From an uncultured Clostridiaceae bacterium (GTDB taxonomy: Bacteria > Bacillota > Clostridia > Clostridiales > Oxobacteraceae), in assembly GCA_937900065.1 (NCBI GenBank), contig CALCDS010000025.1:1-31756 (forward strand): DNA of 31,756 nucleotides, given 5' to 3'. A program made the translations under genes and the position numbers. Position 1 is the first letter of the stretch. Each line of letters opens with the position of its first letter. Positions 1-8,210 of the stretch are shown one piece after another. The notes under the pieces are model-generated. The model saw nothing but the letters and a program-made list of their open reading frames with translations, was not told the DNA's origin and did no database searches.

Positions 1-62
1 TTAAACAGAGCCTAAAGTATAATGCTTATTCTTAAAATTAATGCAGATTTTATACTGAATAT

Positions 63-1337
63 CTATATCATGACAGGCTTTGTGTAAAAGTCATATCCTC
101 CCTTTTTAAGTTCAGGCTTTGAATAAGCCGTCACATATATGTCTGTTGATAATATATCCATTTCTATCATCTTGCTTAAATACTTGTTATTGTATTTTTT
201 ATAGTCCGCGACATTTGTGATTATGGGAAGGCTGCATTTTTTCTTTATCTCTGAAAGAAGATTCCGGCCTTTATCTGAAAAGCCGAGCACCCTTATATAT
301 TGCGGGCCTATGGTTTTGTAAAGTTCAATATCACTTTTGCGTATTCCAAGCAGAGAGTTTATGAGTATCCTTCTGATTCTGGACTCGGCATATCTTTTAG
401 ACTTTATGTTTGTTATAAGCTGCTCAATATCAAAACAGTCTATTGCAGCCTTTTTTATCCTGTTCTCCAATCCTTCGGAAACATCTGGAAGGGAAGATAT
501 CTCATATGTTGACATACGCCTTAAATTGCAAAGCATTGCATTTGTAAAATCCTCTAAAAAGACAGGACCCCTCCCGCCTGATAAGCAGGATTTAAGTATG
601 TTTGCGGCAAAATGCGGCATATGCTTATCTATGGATTTATAATCTTTATCTTTTATTGCCCTTCTTAAGGCCCAAGCACTGGCAAAATCCTTATTTAGGG
701 ATTCATCGTTATATCCCGACTGAACTCTTTTAATCGTGTATGGTACTATTGTACTTTTAAGTCGCATAATCCATTTTATATACTCCAATCCAAGTATGTT
801 GTTTGGAGACTTAAGCACTGTCTCAAGACAATTGCATCCGGAAATATCATTCGTGCACTTGCCTAAAGCCATGCCTTCATATTCGGCATATCTTCTTACT
901 GCCCTCGCCCTTGCTGAAGCAAAAGAGATCCCTTTGCTTATTTCCTCTTTCAAGTATTCCCTGTATTTTGGAGGTTCTGCGTTTAATATGGATGCAATAT
1001 GTTTCAACGAATCTATATCACCGGATTCGCTTCCAAAGCATATGCTGTCAACTATTCCGAGACTGTTTAAAATGGAAATCGAACCATATGCAAAAATTTC
1101 AGCGCTCTGAGCACAATATATAACAGGCAGTTCTATTACAAGATCGATTCCGGCTTTCAAAGCCATAAGGGTCCTCGACCATTTATCGATTACAGCCGGT
1201 TCGCCTCTTTGCATAAAATTGCCGCTCAATACACAAATTGAATATTCCGCTTGAGTTAAATCGCTTGAGGTATTAAAATGGTATAGGTGGCCATTATGAA
1301 AGGGATTATATTCTGAAATCAACCCGAGTATAGGCAA
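63..1337 (-). CDS. tmcAL: tRNA(Met) cytidine acetate ligase TmcAL (YlbM family)
   Basis: By family knowledge this enzyme activates acetate with ATP and acetylates the wobble cytidine of elongator tRNA-Met (ac4C34). The sequence shows the nucleotidyltransferase-like N-terminus GLISEYNPFHNGH with HNGH at residues 14-17, a central LSGGRGP stretch, and the family motif SEGLENRI near residue 290; 424 residues is normal. ATG and GTG codons lie further upstream at 1343 and 1346, but the Shine-Dalgarno GAGGTGAT covers them, so I prefer the TTG at 1337. That choice also puts the YNP motif at the same distance from the start as I recall for Bacillus YlbM. The gene diverges from pta-ackA, whose product acetate is its substrate. 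No convincing promoter was seen. Function is confident, start moderately so. Confidence 0.93.
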   Translation of the reverse strand: MPILGLISEYNPFHNGHLYHFNTSSDLTQAEYSICVLSGNFMQRGEPAVIDKWSRTLMALKAGIDLVIELPVIYCAQSAEIFAYGSISILNSLGIVDSICFGSESGDIDSLKHIASILNAEPPKYREYLKEEISKGISFASARARAVRRYAEYEGMALGKCTNDISGCNCLETVLKSPNNILGLEYIKWIMRLKSTIVPYTIKRVQSGYNDESLNKDFASAWALRRAIKDKDYKSIDKHMPHFAANILKSCLSGGRGPVFLEDFTNAMLCNLRRMSTYEISSLPDVSEGLENRIKKAAIDCFDIEQLITNIKSKRYAESRIRRILINSLLGIRKSDIELYKTIGPQYIRVLGFSDKGRNLLSEIKKKCSLPIITNVADYKKYNNKYLSKMIEMDILSTDIYVTAYSKPELKKGGYDFYTKPVMI

Positions 1338-1442
1338 GTACATCACCTCAAAATAGTTTTAGGCAGTGCAATGATAATAAATTTTGATATAAGCGCTTTA
1401 CAGTTAAAATATATAGCAGCTGCCTGATACAATTATAAAGCT

Positions 1443-1471
1443 TTGAATCAGATATATCAAAACTTTAGGAT
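1443..1471 (+). promoter_or_regulatory. Possible sigma-A promoter for pta-ackA
   Basis: TTGAAT (1443-1448), a 17-base spacer and TAGGAT (1466-1471) match the sigma-A hexamers 4 of 6 each. It is the best candidate I found in the 230-base gap before pta, but the match is weak and the leader would be about 100 bases. The rest of the gap is AT-rich without a clear riboswitch or terminator. Confidence 0.25.
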
Positions 1472-1579
1472 ATGTTAAGGTATAAGGCGGAAAAATTTTT
1501 CTACAACCGAAAATTTTCTACTGTTGCAATATAACCGTGTATTTTACAGTATTTAATTTTATATATGGAGGGATTTATA

Positions 1580-2578
1580 ATGGAACTAATGGAAAAAATA
1601 TGGAGCAAAGCCAAGGCCGACAAAAAAAGAATAGTGTTGGCGGAAGGCACGGAGCCGAGAGTGATTGAAGCTGCTTCAAAGATAATGAAAGAAGGCCTTG
1701 CAGATATAATTCTACTCGGCGACGAAGCAGAAATAAAAAAACTGGCAAAGGAAAAGAATGCAGATATAGAAAGTGCTAAGATAATAAATCCTACTCTTTC
1801 AAAAAAATTCGATGAATATGCCAGCAAATTTTATGAGCTGAGGAAAAAGAAGGGCATGACACCCGAAAAAGCCAGAGAAACTTTAAAAAATGTGCTTTAT
1901 TTCGGAACCATGATGGTTAAGTTTGGTGATGCCGATGGAATGGTGGCAGGCTCAATAAATACTACAGGCGATCTTTTAAGGCCTGCTTTTCAAATCATAA
2001 AAACAGCTCCTGGGATTTCCGTGGTGTCAAGCACATTTATCATGATTATCCCAAATAAGCAGTATGGAAAAGACGGAGTCATGCTTTTTGCGGATTGCGC
2101 GGTAAATCCTGATCCTGATTCGGATGAGCTTGCATCGATTGCGCTTTCAACTGCAAAAACTGCAAAAACATTGGTAGGCATGGAGCCAAACATAGCTATG
2201 CTTTCATTCTCGACAAAGGGAAGCGCCAGCCATGAGCTTGTTGATAAGGTCGTTGAGGCAACAAAGAAAGCCAAGGAATTGGCGCCTGATTTAAATATCG
2301 ATGGTGAACTTCAAGCAGATGCGGCAATCGTTGAAAAGGTAGCAGCCCTAAAAGCTCCTGGAAGCACTGTGGCAGGACATGCAAATGTGTTGGTATTTCC
2401 TGACCTTCAAGCCGGAAATATAGGCTATAAGCTCGTACAAAGGTTGGGAGGCGCACAGGCTATAGGCCCTGTAAATCAGGGACTTGCAAAACCTGTAAAT
2501 GATCTTTCAAGAGGATGCAGCTCTGATGATATAGTAAATGTGGTAGCGATAACTGCTGTACAAGCACAGAATTTATAA
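1580..2578 (+). CDS. pta: Phosphate acetyltransferase
   Basis: Converts acetyl-CoA and phosphate to acetyl phosphate and CoA, the first step of the ATP-yielding acetate pathway in the cytosol. The 332-residue protein is a single PTA/PTB domain without the N-terminal DRTGG extension of long enteric Pta. Family sequence is seen along the chain: VLAEGTEPRV near residue 20, GMVAGSINTTGDLLRPAFQ near 125, and DGELQADAAIV near 240. GGAGGG at 1567-1572 sits 7 bases before the ATG at 1580; an in-frame ATG at 1565 overlaps this site and is rejected. ackA follows after 19 bases, so the two are almost certainly cotranscribed. Confidence 0.97.
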   Translation: MELMEKIWSKAKADKKRIVLAEGTEPRVIEAASKIMKEGLADIILLGDEAEIKKLAKEKNADIESAKIINPTLSKKFDEYASKFYELRKKKGMTPEKARETLKNVLYFGTMMVKFGDADGMVAGSINTTGDLLRPAFQIIKTAPGISVVSSTFIMIIPNKQYGKDGVMLFADCAVNPDPDSDELASIALSTAKTAKTLVGMEPNIAMLSFSTKGSASHELVDKVVEATKKAKELAPDLNIDGELQADAAIVEKVAALKAPGSTVAGHANVLVFPDLQAGNIGYKLVQRLGGAQAIGPVNQGLAKPVNDLSRGCSSDDIVNVVAITAVQAQNL

Positions 2579-2597
2579 TCATAAAGGAGAAAAACAG

Positions 2598-3797
2598 ATG
2601 AAGATATTGGTGGTTAATTGTGGCAGTTCTTCTCTTAAGTATCAGCTTATCGATATGGATGGGGAGATAGTACTTGCAAAAGGGTTGGTAGAGAGAATCG
2701 GTATTAAGGGCTCTAAATTAACTCATAGGCCGGCAGGAAAAGAAAAAGTTGAAATAGATGAATTTATACCCGATCATAAAACCGGAATAAAAATGGTGCT
2801 TGATGCACTTGTCGATAAAAAACACGGCGTAATCAATTCAATGTCTGAAATATCAGCTGTTGGCCATAGGGTACTGCATGGAGGAGACAAATATACGAAA
2901 TCGGTTTTAATAACGCCCGATGTTTTAAATGCTGTAAAGGTCTGTGCAGCCCTCGCACCGCTGCATAATCCCGCAAGCCTCATAGGCATAAATGCTTGCA
3001 GGGCTTTGATGCCGAACATACCTATGACGATCGTGTTTGATACGGCATTTCACCAAACTATGCCTGATTACGCTTATATGTATGCGCTTCCTTATGAATT
3101 ATATGAAAAATATAACATAAGAAGGTATGGCTTTCATGGTACATCCCACAGGTATGTTTCAAATGAGGCTGCAAAGATGCTGAACAGACCGTATGACAAG
3201 TTGAAAATAATAACATGCCATCTCGGGAATGGATCAAGTGTTGCTGCAGTTTCAAACGGAAAATGTGTGGACACAAGCATGGGATTGACTCCTCTTGAAG
3301 GACTTGTCATGGGCACGAGATGCGGAGACATAGATCCGGCTATAATTCCTTATCTTGTAACCAATCTTGGAATCAGCGTTGAAGAGGTAAATAAAATCAT
3401 TTATAAAAAATCCGGCTTTTTAGGGCTTTCAGGGATAAGCAGTGATTCAAGAGACCTTGAAGCGGCTGCTGAAAAGGGAAATAAGAGAGCGCTGCTTACA
3501 TTGAATGTATTCTATTATGGAGTCAAAAAATACATCGGAGCATATGCCGCCGCAATGAATGGTGTTGATGTATTGGTGTTTACTGCCGGCATAGGCGAGA
3601 ATTCGTCTCATGCAAGGGAATGCATATGCGAGAGAATGGATTACCTTGGAATAAAGATAGACAAAGAGAAGAATAAAATAAAAGGCAAAGCTGTTGACAT
3701 AAGCTCTGCAGACTCAAAGGTAAAGGTGCTTGTTATTCCGACGAATGAAGAGCTTTTGATCGCAAGGGACACAAAGAAGATAGTTGAGAATCTTTAG
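2598..3797 (+). CDS. ackA: Acetate kinase
   Basis: Transfers phosphate from acetyl phosphate to ADP, giving acetate and ATP; it completes the Pta-AckA pathway. The 399-residue length is standard. Family motifs of the ASKHA fold are seen: VVNCGSSSLKY near residue 5, HRVLHGGDKYT near 90, the phosphate-binding CHLGNGSSVAAV near 205, LTPLEGLVMGTRCGDIDP near 230 and FTAGIGENS near 325. AAGGAG lies 8 bases before the ATG, and pta ends 19 bases upstream. No clear intrinsic terminator follows; the next promoter is at 3866. Confidence 0.98.
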   Translation: MKILVVNCGSSSLKYQLIDMDGEIVLAKGLVERIGIKGSKLTHRPAGKEKVEIDEFIPDHKTGIKMVLDALVDKKHGVINSMSEISAVGHRVLHGGDKYTKSVLITPDVLNAVKVCAALAPLHNPASLIGINACRALMPNIPMTIVFDTAFHQTMPDYAYMYALPYELYEKYNIRRYGFHGTSHRYVSNEAAKMLNRPYDKLKIITCHLGNGSSVAAVSNGKCVDTSMGLTPLEGLVMGTRCGDIDPAIIPYLVTNLGISVEEVNKIIYKKSGFLGLSGISSDSRDLEAAAEKGNKRALLTLNVFYYGVKKYIGAYAAAMNGVDVLVFTAGIGENSSHARECICERMDYLGIKIDKEKNKIKGKAVDISSADSKVKVLVIPTNEELLIARDTKKIVENL

Positions 3798-3865
3798 AGA
3801 TTCAAAGCTTATCATGCCATACAGCCTATAAACATTCATTAGCAAAATGCTGCTGCCGAAATAGC

Positions 3866-3894
3866 TTGACTTTTTAAGCACCAGTTTATATAAT
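3866..3894 (+). promoter_or_regulatory. Sigma-A promoter for yceD-rpmF
   Basis: TTGACT (3866-3871), a 17-base spacer and a perfect TATAAT (3889-3894). It starts a short leader of about 20 bases before the YceD gene and separates the rpmF unit from ackA. Confidence 0.8.
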
Positions 3895-3922
3895 TATTCT
3901 GTCGTGTATTTGAGGTGAGCCA

Positions 3923-4417
3923 ATGAAAATCAATGTCTCAAACGTTTTGCGGAATTTAGATTCAAGGGCAGAAGCGTCAGGTGAGGTTTTGGTTTCTCAT
4001 ATAGATTACATGGGAGAGGATATACGCGTAAACAAACCCATAAAAGTGAGCGCAGTTGCAGTGAATAACGGCAGGGACATATCGCTTACGGGGAAGATAA
4101 AAGCAGATCTTACGCTCAAGTGCTCAAGATGTTTAAAAGATTTTGAATATGTGCTTGAGACTGAGTTTGAGGAGAAGCTTTCAAAAGAGTCCGGAAATGA
4201 TGATGCGATTCACTTTGAAGGTGAAATTGTAGACCTTACCGATATAGTGTTGAATAACATATTGCTGTCCTTACCGATGAAACCGGTGTGCAGAGAAGAT
4301 TGCAAGGGCCTTTGCCCTAAGTGTGGCAGTGATATGAACATTGATAAATGCAGATGCGCAGAAAAAGACATAGACCCGAGATTTTCTGTTTTAAAAGACC
4401 TTTTTAAAGGCGACTAA
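3923..4417 (+). CDS. YceD/DUF177 family protein
   Basis: A 164-residue member of the YceD (DUF177) family, which in many bacteria sits directly before rpmF; homologues have been linked to 23S rRNA or ribosome maturation, but the role here is an inference. The sequence has an internal CSRCLKDF motif (about residues 70-77), an acidic middle, and a C-terminal Cys cluster of the form CREDCKGLCPKCGSD that probably binds zinc. GAGGTGAGCC precedes the ATG with good spacing. The gene has its own promoter at 3866 and is followed by rpmF within 12 bases, so the two should be expressed together. Confidence 0.9.
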   Translation: MKINVSNVLRNLDSRAEASGEVLVSHIDYMGEDIRVNKPIKVSAVAVNNGRDISLTGKIKADLTLKCSRCLKDFEYVLETEFEEKLSKESGNDDAIHFEGEIVDLTDIVLNNILLSLPMKPVCREDCKGLCPKCGSDMNIDKCRCAEKDIDPRFSVLKDLFKGD

Positions 4418-4429
4418 GGAGGTGTAATG

Positions 4430-4612
4430 ATGGGTAATCCTGCAAGAAGATTTTCAAAAGCAAGAACAGCGAGAAGAAAAGCTAACTGGAAGCTTGATTT
4501 ACCAGGTATAGTTGAATGCCCGCAGTGTCATGAGCCGATGCTTTTCCATAGGGTATGTAAAAACTGTGGTTATTATAGGGGTAAATCCGTAGTGGATGTA
4601 GACAATAAATAA
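4430..4612 (+). CDS. rpmF: 50S ribosomal protein L32
   Basis: Small zinc-type L32 of the large ribosomal subunit. The 60 residues open with GNPARRFSKARTARR, then NWKLDLPGIVECPQC and HRVCKNCGYYRG; the two CxxC pairs (CPQC, CKNC) form the zinc ribbon. Two adjacent ATG codons occur at 4427 and 4430. AAGGAGG ends at 4422, so the second ATG has the better 7-base spacing, but the first is possible. It is cotranscribed with the YceD gene and ends in the terminator at 4657. Confidence 0.97.
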   Translation: MGNPARRFSKARTARRKANWKLDLPGIVECPQCHEPMLFHRVCKNCGYYRGKSVVDVDNK

Positions 4613-4656
4613 CTTTATGCTTTTATAATAAATCTTTTAAGCCTTTATTTTTTTTG

Positions 4657-4693
4657 AAAAGTGGCCATGCTGAATGTGGCCGCTTTTATTTTT
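4657..4693 (+). terminator. Intrinsic terminator after rpmF
   Basis: A 10-base-pair stem (4657-4666 with 4678-4687, one G-T wobble), an 11-base loop and a short T run at 4689-4693. It closes the YceD-rpmF unit. The 120 bases between it and plsX are AT-rich; only a weak -10 was seen and no FapR-type operator. Confidence 0.8.
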
Positions 4694-4816
4694 GGGCTAT
4701 AATAAAATATGATATTAATTTTTGAGTAATCCGAGTGAACAGGATGATCAAAAATCAAAATTTATGTTAAACAGGACTTTATTTTTTAATCATATATTAT
4801 TAAGGAGGTGCGGTCC

Positions 4817-5848
4817 ATGAAAATTATTGTGGATGCTATGGGCGGAGATAATGCTCCTTACGCGATCGTCAAAGGATGTGTGGATGCTGTAAACCAGTAT
4901 GGATTAGATGTTTTGCTGACAGGGGATTATGATGCTGTTAAGGAGGAACTGGGAAAGTATACTTACCCGAAAGACAGTATACAAATAGAGCGTACAACCG
5001 AAGTGATATCCAATAATGAACATCCGGTTATGGCTGTCAGAAGGAAGAAGGATTCTTCACTGGTGGTCGGGTTGAAGCTTCTAAAAGAGGGATTGGGTGA
5101 TGCCTTTATCTCAGCAGGAAGCACCGGAGCTTTGCTGACCGGAGCTACCCTTATAACGGGAAGGATAAAGGGAATAAACCGGCCTGCGCTAGCTCCCCTT
5201 CTGCCTGGGAAAAACGGAGCCTTCATGATAATAGATGTGGGAGCGAATGTCGATTGCAAACCCATAAACCTGCTGCAATTTGCATTGATGGGAAGCATTT
5301 ATTTTAAAAGTGTCATGAATGTTGACAATCCTAAAATAGGTCTGGTCAACAATGGTGCTGAGGAGGAAAAGGGCAACGAACTTACAAAAGCCGCCCATGC
5401 TTTACTTAAAAAAGAAAAAGGTATAAACTTTGTGGGAAACATTGAACCAAGGTATATAACCGAAGGTGACATCCAGGTTGTCGTGTGCGACGGGTTTGTC
5501 GGAAACGCCATGCTTAAAACATTTGAGGGCTCGGCATCGCTTATATTTGGTTCATTAAAGGAGGAACTTACATCTTCGGCTGTTTCAAAACTTGGGGCGC
5601 TCATCTTAAAGCCGTCGTTTTCAAGGCTCAAAAAGAAATTCGATTATACTGAATATGGGGGAGCCCCGTTTTTAGGCGTGAATGGAGGAGTAATAAAAGC
5701 GCATGGAAGCTCAAATGACAAAGCCATAAAGAATGCTGTAAGACAGGCAAAGCTGTTTTTAGAAAACAAAGTGGTTGAAAAGATAAAAGACAGCGCGAAA
5801 TCTTATGATGATACAGCTGAGGGGCCGTCCGATAAAATAAAAAAATGA
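4817..5848 (+). CDS. plsX: Phosphate acyltransferase PlsX
   Basis: Makes acyl-phosphate from acyl-ACP, the donor for PlsY in phospholipid synthesis; peripheral membrane enzyme. The protein (343 residues) begins with the hallmark MKIIVDAMGGDNAP and has SAGSTGALL near residue 98, RPALAPLLP near 120, DVGANVDCKP near 140, VVCDGFVGNAMLKT near 225 and EYGGAPFLGVNG near 280. AAGGAGG at 4802-4808 is 8 bases from the ATG at 4817; an in-frame GTG at 4808 overlaps it and is rejected. In many Bacillota fapR precedes plsX and fabHDG follow it; here neither is present, and acpP comes after 195 bases under its own promoter. Confidence 0.97.
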   Translation: MKIIVDAMGGDNAPYAIVKGCVDAVNQYGLDVLLTGDYDAVKEELGKYTYPKDSIQIERTTEVISNNEHPVMAVRRKKDSSLVVGLKLLKEGLGDAFISAGSTGALLTGATLITGRIKGINRPALAPLLPGKNGAFMIIDVGANVDCKPINLLQFALMGSIYFKSVMNVDNPKIGLVNNGAEEEKGNELTKAAHALLKKEKGINFVGNIEPRYITEGDIQVVVCDGFVGNAMLKTFEGSASLIFGSLKEELTSSAVSKLGALILKPSFSRLKKKFDYTEYGGAPFLGVNGGVIKAHGSSNDKAIKNAVRQAKLFLENKVVEKIKDSAKSYDDTAEGPSDKIKK

Positions 5849-5892
5849 ATATGTGGATAAAATACCTTTGAAATGTTCCAAAAAACCATAAG

Positions 5893-5926
5893 ATGCAGCA
5901 GATTGCATTGCATTTTTATGCAGCAG
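5893..5926 (+). repeat. Direct repeat ATGCAGCAG upstream of acpP
   Basis: Two exact copies of ATGCAGCAG at 5893-5901 and 5918-5926, spaced 25 bases apart start to start, lie just upstream of the acpP promoter region. This could be a regulator site or chance; I know no match. Confidence 0.4.
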
Positions 5927-5961
5927 TAATAAAGGCTTGACAACAAGACAAGTAATAAATA

Positions 5962-5990
5962 TTGACGGCATGATGGTTATGTAATATTAT
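5962..5990 (+). promoter_or_regulatory. Sigma-A promoter for acpP
   Basis: TTGACG (5962-5967), 17-base spacer, TATTAT (5985-5990). A second possible -35 box TTGACA lies at 5937 but its -10 is poor. Confidence 0.65.
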
Positions 5991-6043
5991 CATTATATAA
6001 AAAATCTTCCATGATAGGGAAATAGTGAAGGGAGGTGAATTTG

Positions 6044-6280
6044 ATGATATTTGATAAAGTAAAAGAGATAATTGTTGAACAACTGGGAGTTGACCCTGAT
6101 GATGTTACTTTGGAATCATCATTTATCGATGACCTAGGCGCTGATTCCCTTGATATAGTTGAATTAATAATGGCTCTTGAAGAAGAGTTTGATATTGAAA
6201 TACCTGATGAAGAGGCGGAAAAATTCCCCACTGTCGGAGATGTAGTTAACTATATTAAAGAACATACTGATAAAGAATAA
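6044..6280 (+). CDS. acpP: Acyl carrier protein
   Basis: Carries growing fatty acyl chains on a 4'-phosphopantetheine arm and supplies PlsX. The 78-residue acidic protein has the attachment motif GADSLDIVELIM with Ser35 as the predicted modified residue, and the usual helical pattern EEEFDIEIPDEEAEKF. GGAGGTG at 6031-6037 lies 6 bases before the ATG at 6044. It has its own promoter, a strong hairpin follows the stop, and rnc lies downstream, an order common in Bacillota. Confidence 0.97.
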   Translation: MIFDKVKEIIVEQLGVDPDDVTLESSFIDDLGADSLDIVELIMALEEEFDIEIPDEEAEKFPTVGDVVNYIKEHTDKE

Positions 6281-6284
6281 TCTG

Positions 6285-6312
6285 CAAAGTCCCGAAAAAT
6301 TTCGGGGCTTTG
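6285..6312 (+). terminator. Strong stem-loop between acpP and rnc, possible attenuator
   Basis: A 13-base-pair stem (6285-6297 with 6300-6312, one wobble) with a minimal AA loop begins 5 bases after the acpP stop. No T run follows at once. A weak second stem CTATA/TATAG (6315-6329) is followed by five T (6330-6334). It may partly terminate acpP transcription and reduce read-through into rnc, or protect the acpP 3' end. Confidence 0.5.
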
Positions 6313-6348
6313 AGCTATAAGCTGTATAGTTTTTCAAGGAGAGATTAC

Positions 6349-7068
6349 ATGAATAAAATTTCTAAAAAAAGAAAAGAACTGCTTTTGGAACTTGAACAAA
6401 AGCTGGGCTACACTTTTTCAAAGTTATATCTGCTTGACAGGGCCCTAACTCACAGTTCATATGCAAACCAGGAAGGGCTTTCATATGTAGAACATAATGA
6501 AAGGCTTGAGTTTCTGGGTGATTCCGTGCTTAGCATCGTGATAAGTGAGCATATATTCAAAAAATACAAAACCAAACCTGAAGGCAAACTTACAAGGATA
6601 CGCGCCGGGATTGTGTGTGAGTCGTCACTTTATGAGTGCGCCAAAGGCATAGATCTTGGAAAATATATGCTTATTGGAAAAGGTGAAGAGATGACGGGCG
6701 GGAGGACGAGGGTCTCGATACTCGCAGATGCGTTTGAAGCTGTCATTGCTGCCATATATATCGACGGAGGGCTTGATAAAGTTAGGGATTTTGTTATCAG
6801 GAGCCTGTCAAAGTCAATCAAAGGTGCTGTAAAAGATAGGCTCATGAACGACTATAAGACAGAGCTCCAGGAGATAGTGCAAAGAGAACAGGGCTCGATC
6901 ATAGAATATAAAGTCACAGGTGAAGACGGGCCTGATCACGATAAAGTTTTCTATGTGGCGGTTGACGTAAACGGCAGGACCGTGGGCAATGGCCATGGAA
7001 AAAGCAAGAAGGAAGCCGAACAGGAAGCTGCAAAGTCTGCCATATCTCTTATGAGTGAAAAAAAATGA
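6349..7068 (+). CDS. rnc: Ribonuclease III
   Basis: Cleaves double-stranded RNA in rRNA precursors and structured mRNAs. The 239-residue protein has the RNase III signature ERLEFLGDS at residues 51-59, the second acidic region DAFEAVIAAIYIDGG near 120, and a C-terminal dsRNA-binding domain from about residue 165 (DYKTELQEIVQ to KKEAEQEAAKSAI). AAGGAG lies about 8 bases before the ATG at 6349. Its stop overlaps the next gene's start (ATGA at 7065-7068), so the radical SAM gene is translationally coupled. Confidence 0.97.
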   Translation: MNKISKKRKELLLELEQKLGYTFSKLYLLDRALTHSSYANQEGLSYVEHNERLEFLGDSVLSIVISEHIFKKYKTKPEGKLTRIRAGIVCESSLYECAKGIDLGKYMLIGKGEEMTGGRTRVSILADAFEAVIAAIYIDGGLDKVRDFVIRSLSKSIKGAVKDRLMNDYKTELQEIVQREQGSIIEYKVTGEDGPDHDKVFYVAVDVNGRTVGNGHGKSKKEAEQEAAKSAISLMSEKK

Positions 7069-8141
7069 AAAATCATTATATAATACCTATTTTTGTACCG
7101 CATAAGGGCTGTCCGCACAGCTGCGTATTCTGCAATCAAAAGGAAATAACAGGACAGATGGATGATGTTGACGACGTATTTGTTGAAAGAGAAATAGCAA
7201 AGTATCTAAATACCATACCTAAGAGTGCAAGCACAATAGAGCTCTCGTTTTTTGGAGGAAGTTTTACAGGAATTCCGATCGATGAGATGATAAGCCTTTT
7301 AAAACCGGCTAAAAGAGCCTTGGATGAAGGCAAGATAGATGCAATAAGGTTGTCTACAAGGCCTGATTATATAGATGATTTTATATTGCAAACCCTCAAA
7401 AAATATGGTGCATCTATAATAGAGCTCGGAGTGCAATCAATGGATGAGGAAGTGCTGTCTAAGTCAAGGAGAGGGCATAGCGTTGAGGATGTATATAGGG
7501 CATCTTCTTTGATAAAGGAGTATGGATTTAGATTGGGGCTTCAGATGATGGTCGGTCTTCCAGGAGACGATTTTAAGAAGGACATCCATACGGCTGATGA
7601 GTTTATTAAAATAAATCCTGAAATGGTCAGGATTTATCCATCGCTGGTTATAAAAAATACTATGATGGAGCAAATGTATAAGAAAGGTGAGTACAAGCCA
7701 CTTTCTGTTGACGAAGCAGTAGAAATATGCACTAGTTTGTATTTGAAATTTGTAGCAAATGATATAAACGTAATAAGAATGGGGCTTCAGCCAACCGAAA
7801 ACATAAACCTCGGCAAGGACGTGATATCAGGTCCTTTTCATCCTTCTTTCAGGGAACTTGTTGAATCAGTGTTGATGAATGATATGATATTGTATTCATA
7901 CAAAAAATTAGGCAGCGCCAGCATGGATATATTCATAAATCCAAAATCGATTTCAAAACTTTATGCCGACAAAAAAAGATATTTCAATGAAATGTTGAAT
8001 ATGATTGAAAGACCCAAAGTGAAAGTCAAGGCTGAGGAAGGCATGCCGTATGATACAATCACTATTCATACCGACGACGGAAGTCTAAATATGTCAATAA
8101 AAGATTACTCCAACATAGTCTGTAAAAAGAGGAATTTTTAA
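7065..8141 (+). CDS. Elp3-like radical SAM protein
   Basis: A 358-residue radical SAM protein of the group found beside rnc and smc in Clostridia and related to the catalytic part of Elp3. The cluster motif CPHSCVFC has Cys16, Cys20 and Cys23 for the 4Fe-4S centre that binds S-adenosylmethionine; SFFGGSFTGIP near residue 62 is the GGE-like SAM contact, and LGVQSMDEEVL and GLQMMVGLPGD follow. There is no acetyltransferase domain, so tRNA carboxymethyl-uridine synthesis as for full Elp3 cannot be assumed. The substrate is unknown, although position between rnc and smc suggests RNA modification. The start overlaps the rnc stop by 4 bases. Confidence 0.85.
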   Translation: MKNHYIIPIFVPHKGCPHSCVFCNQKEITGQMDDVDDVFVEREIAKYLNTIPKSASTIELSFFGGSFTGIPIDEMISLLKPAKRALDEGKIDAIRLSTRPDYIDDFILQTLKKYGASIIELGVQSMDEEVLSKSRRGHSVEDVYRASSLIKEYGFRLGLQMMVGLPGDDFKKDIHTADEFIKINPEMVRIYPSLVIKNTMMEQMYKKGEYKPLSVDEAVEICTSLYLKFVANDINVIRMGLQPTENINLGKDVISGPFHPSFRELVESVLMNDMILYSYKKLGSASMDIFINPKSISKLYADKKRYFNEMLNMIERPKVKVKAEEGMPYDTITIHTDDGSLNMSIKDYSNIVCKKRNF

Positions 8142-8156
8142 CCATAGGGCGAATAT
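8128..8156 (+). promoter_or_regulatory. Sigma-H-type promoter for spoVS
   Basis: AGGAATT at 8130-8136, 14 bases, then GAAT at 8151-8154. Read against the consensus RnAGGAwWW-N11/12-RnnGAATww, every specified position from 8128 to 8156 fits. It overlaps the stop of the radical SAM gene and stands about 60 bases before spoVS, which in Bacillus subtilis is a sigma-H gene. Confidence 0.7.
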
Positions 8157-8210
8157 AGTATATTATACTGCTTACCGTTTATTCAGATGTCTATGTGGGA
8201 GGTATACTGT

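Noticed and set aside
736..1110. 124-codon frame on the plus strand
   Set aside because: Antisense to tmcAL with no promoter or ribosome binding site.
1409..1424. TAGCAGCTGC near pta, similar to operator 4
   Set aside because: Lacks the TTAGC and GCTAA ends; the symmetry is incomplete.
4712..4759. Inverted repeat ATTTTTGA / TCAAAAAT before plsX
   Set aside because: Eight-base arms of A and T with a loop of over 20 bases in AT-rich DNA; not convincing as operator or terminator.
5982..5997. Fur-box-like TAATATTATCATTA upstream of acpP
   Set aside because: Overlaps the -10 box, only a partial match in AT-rich DNA, and acpP is not an iron gene.
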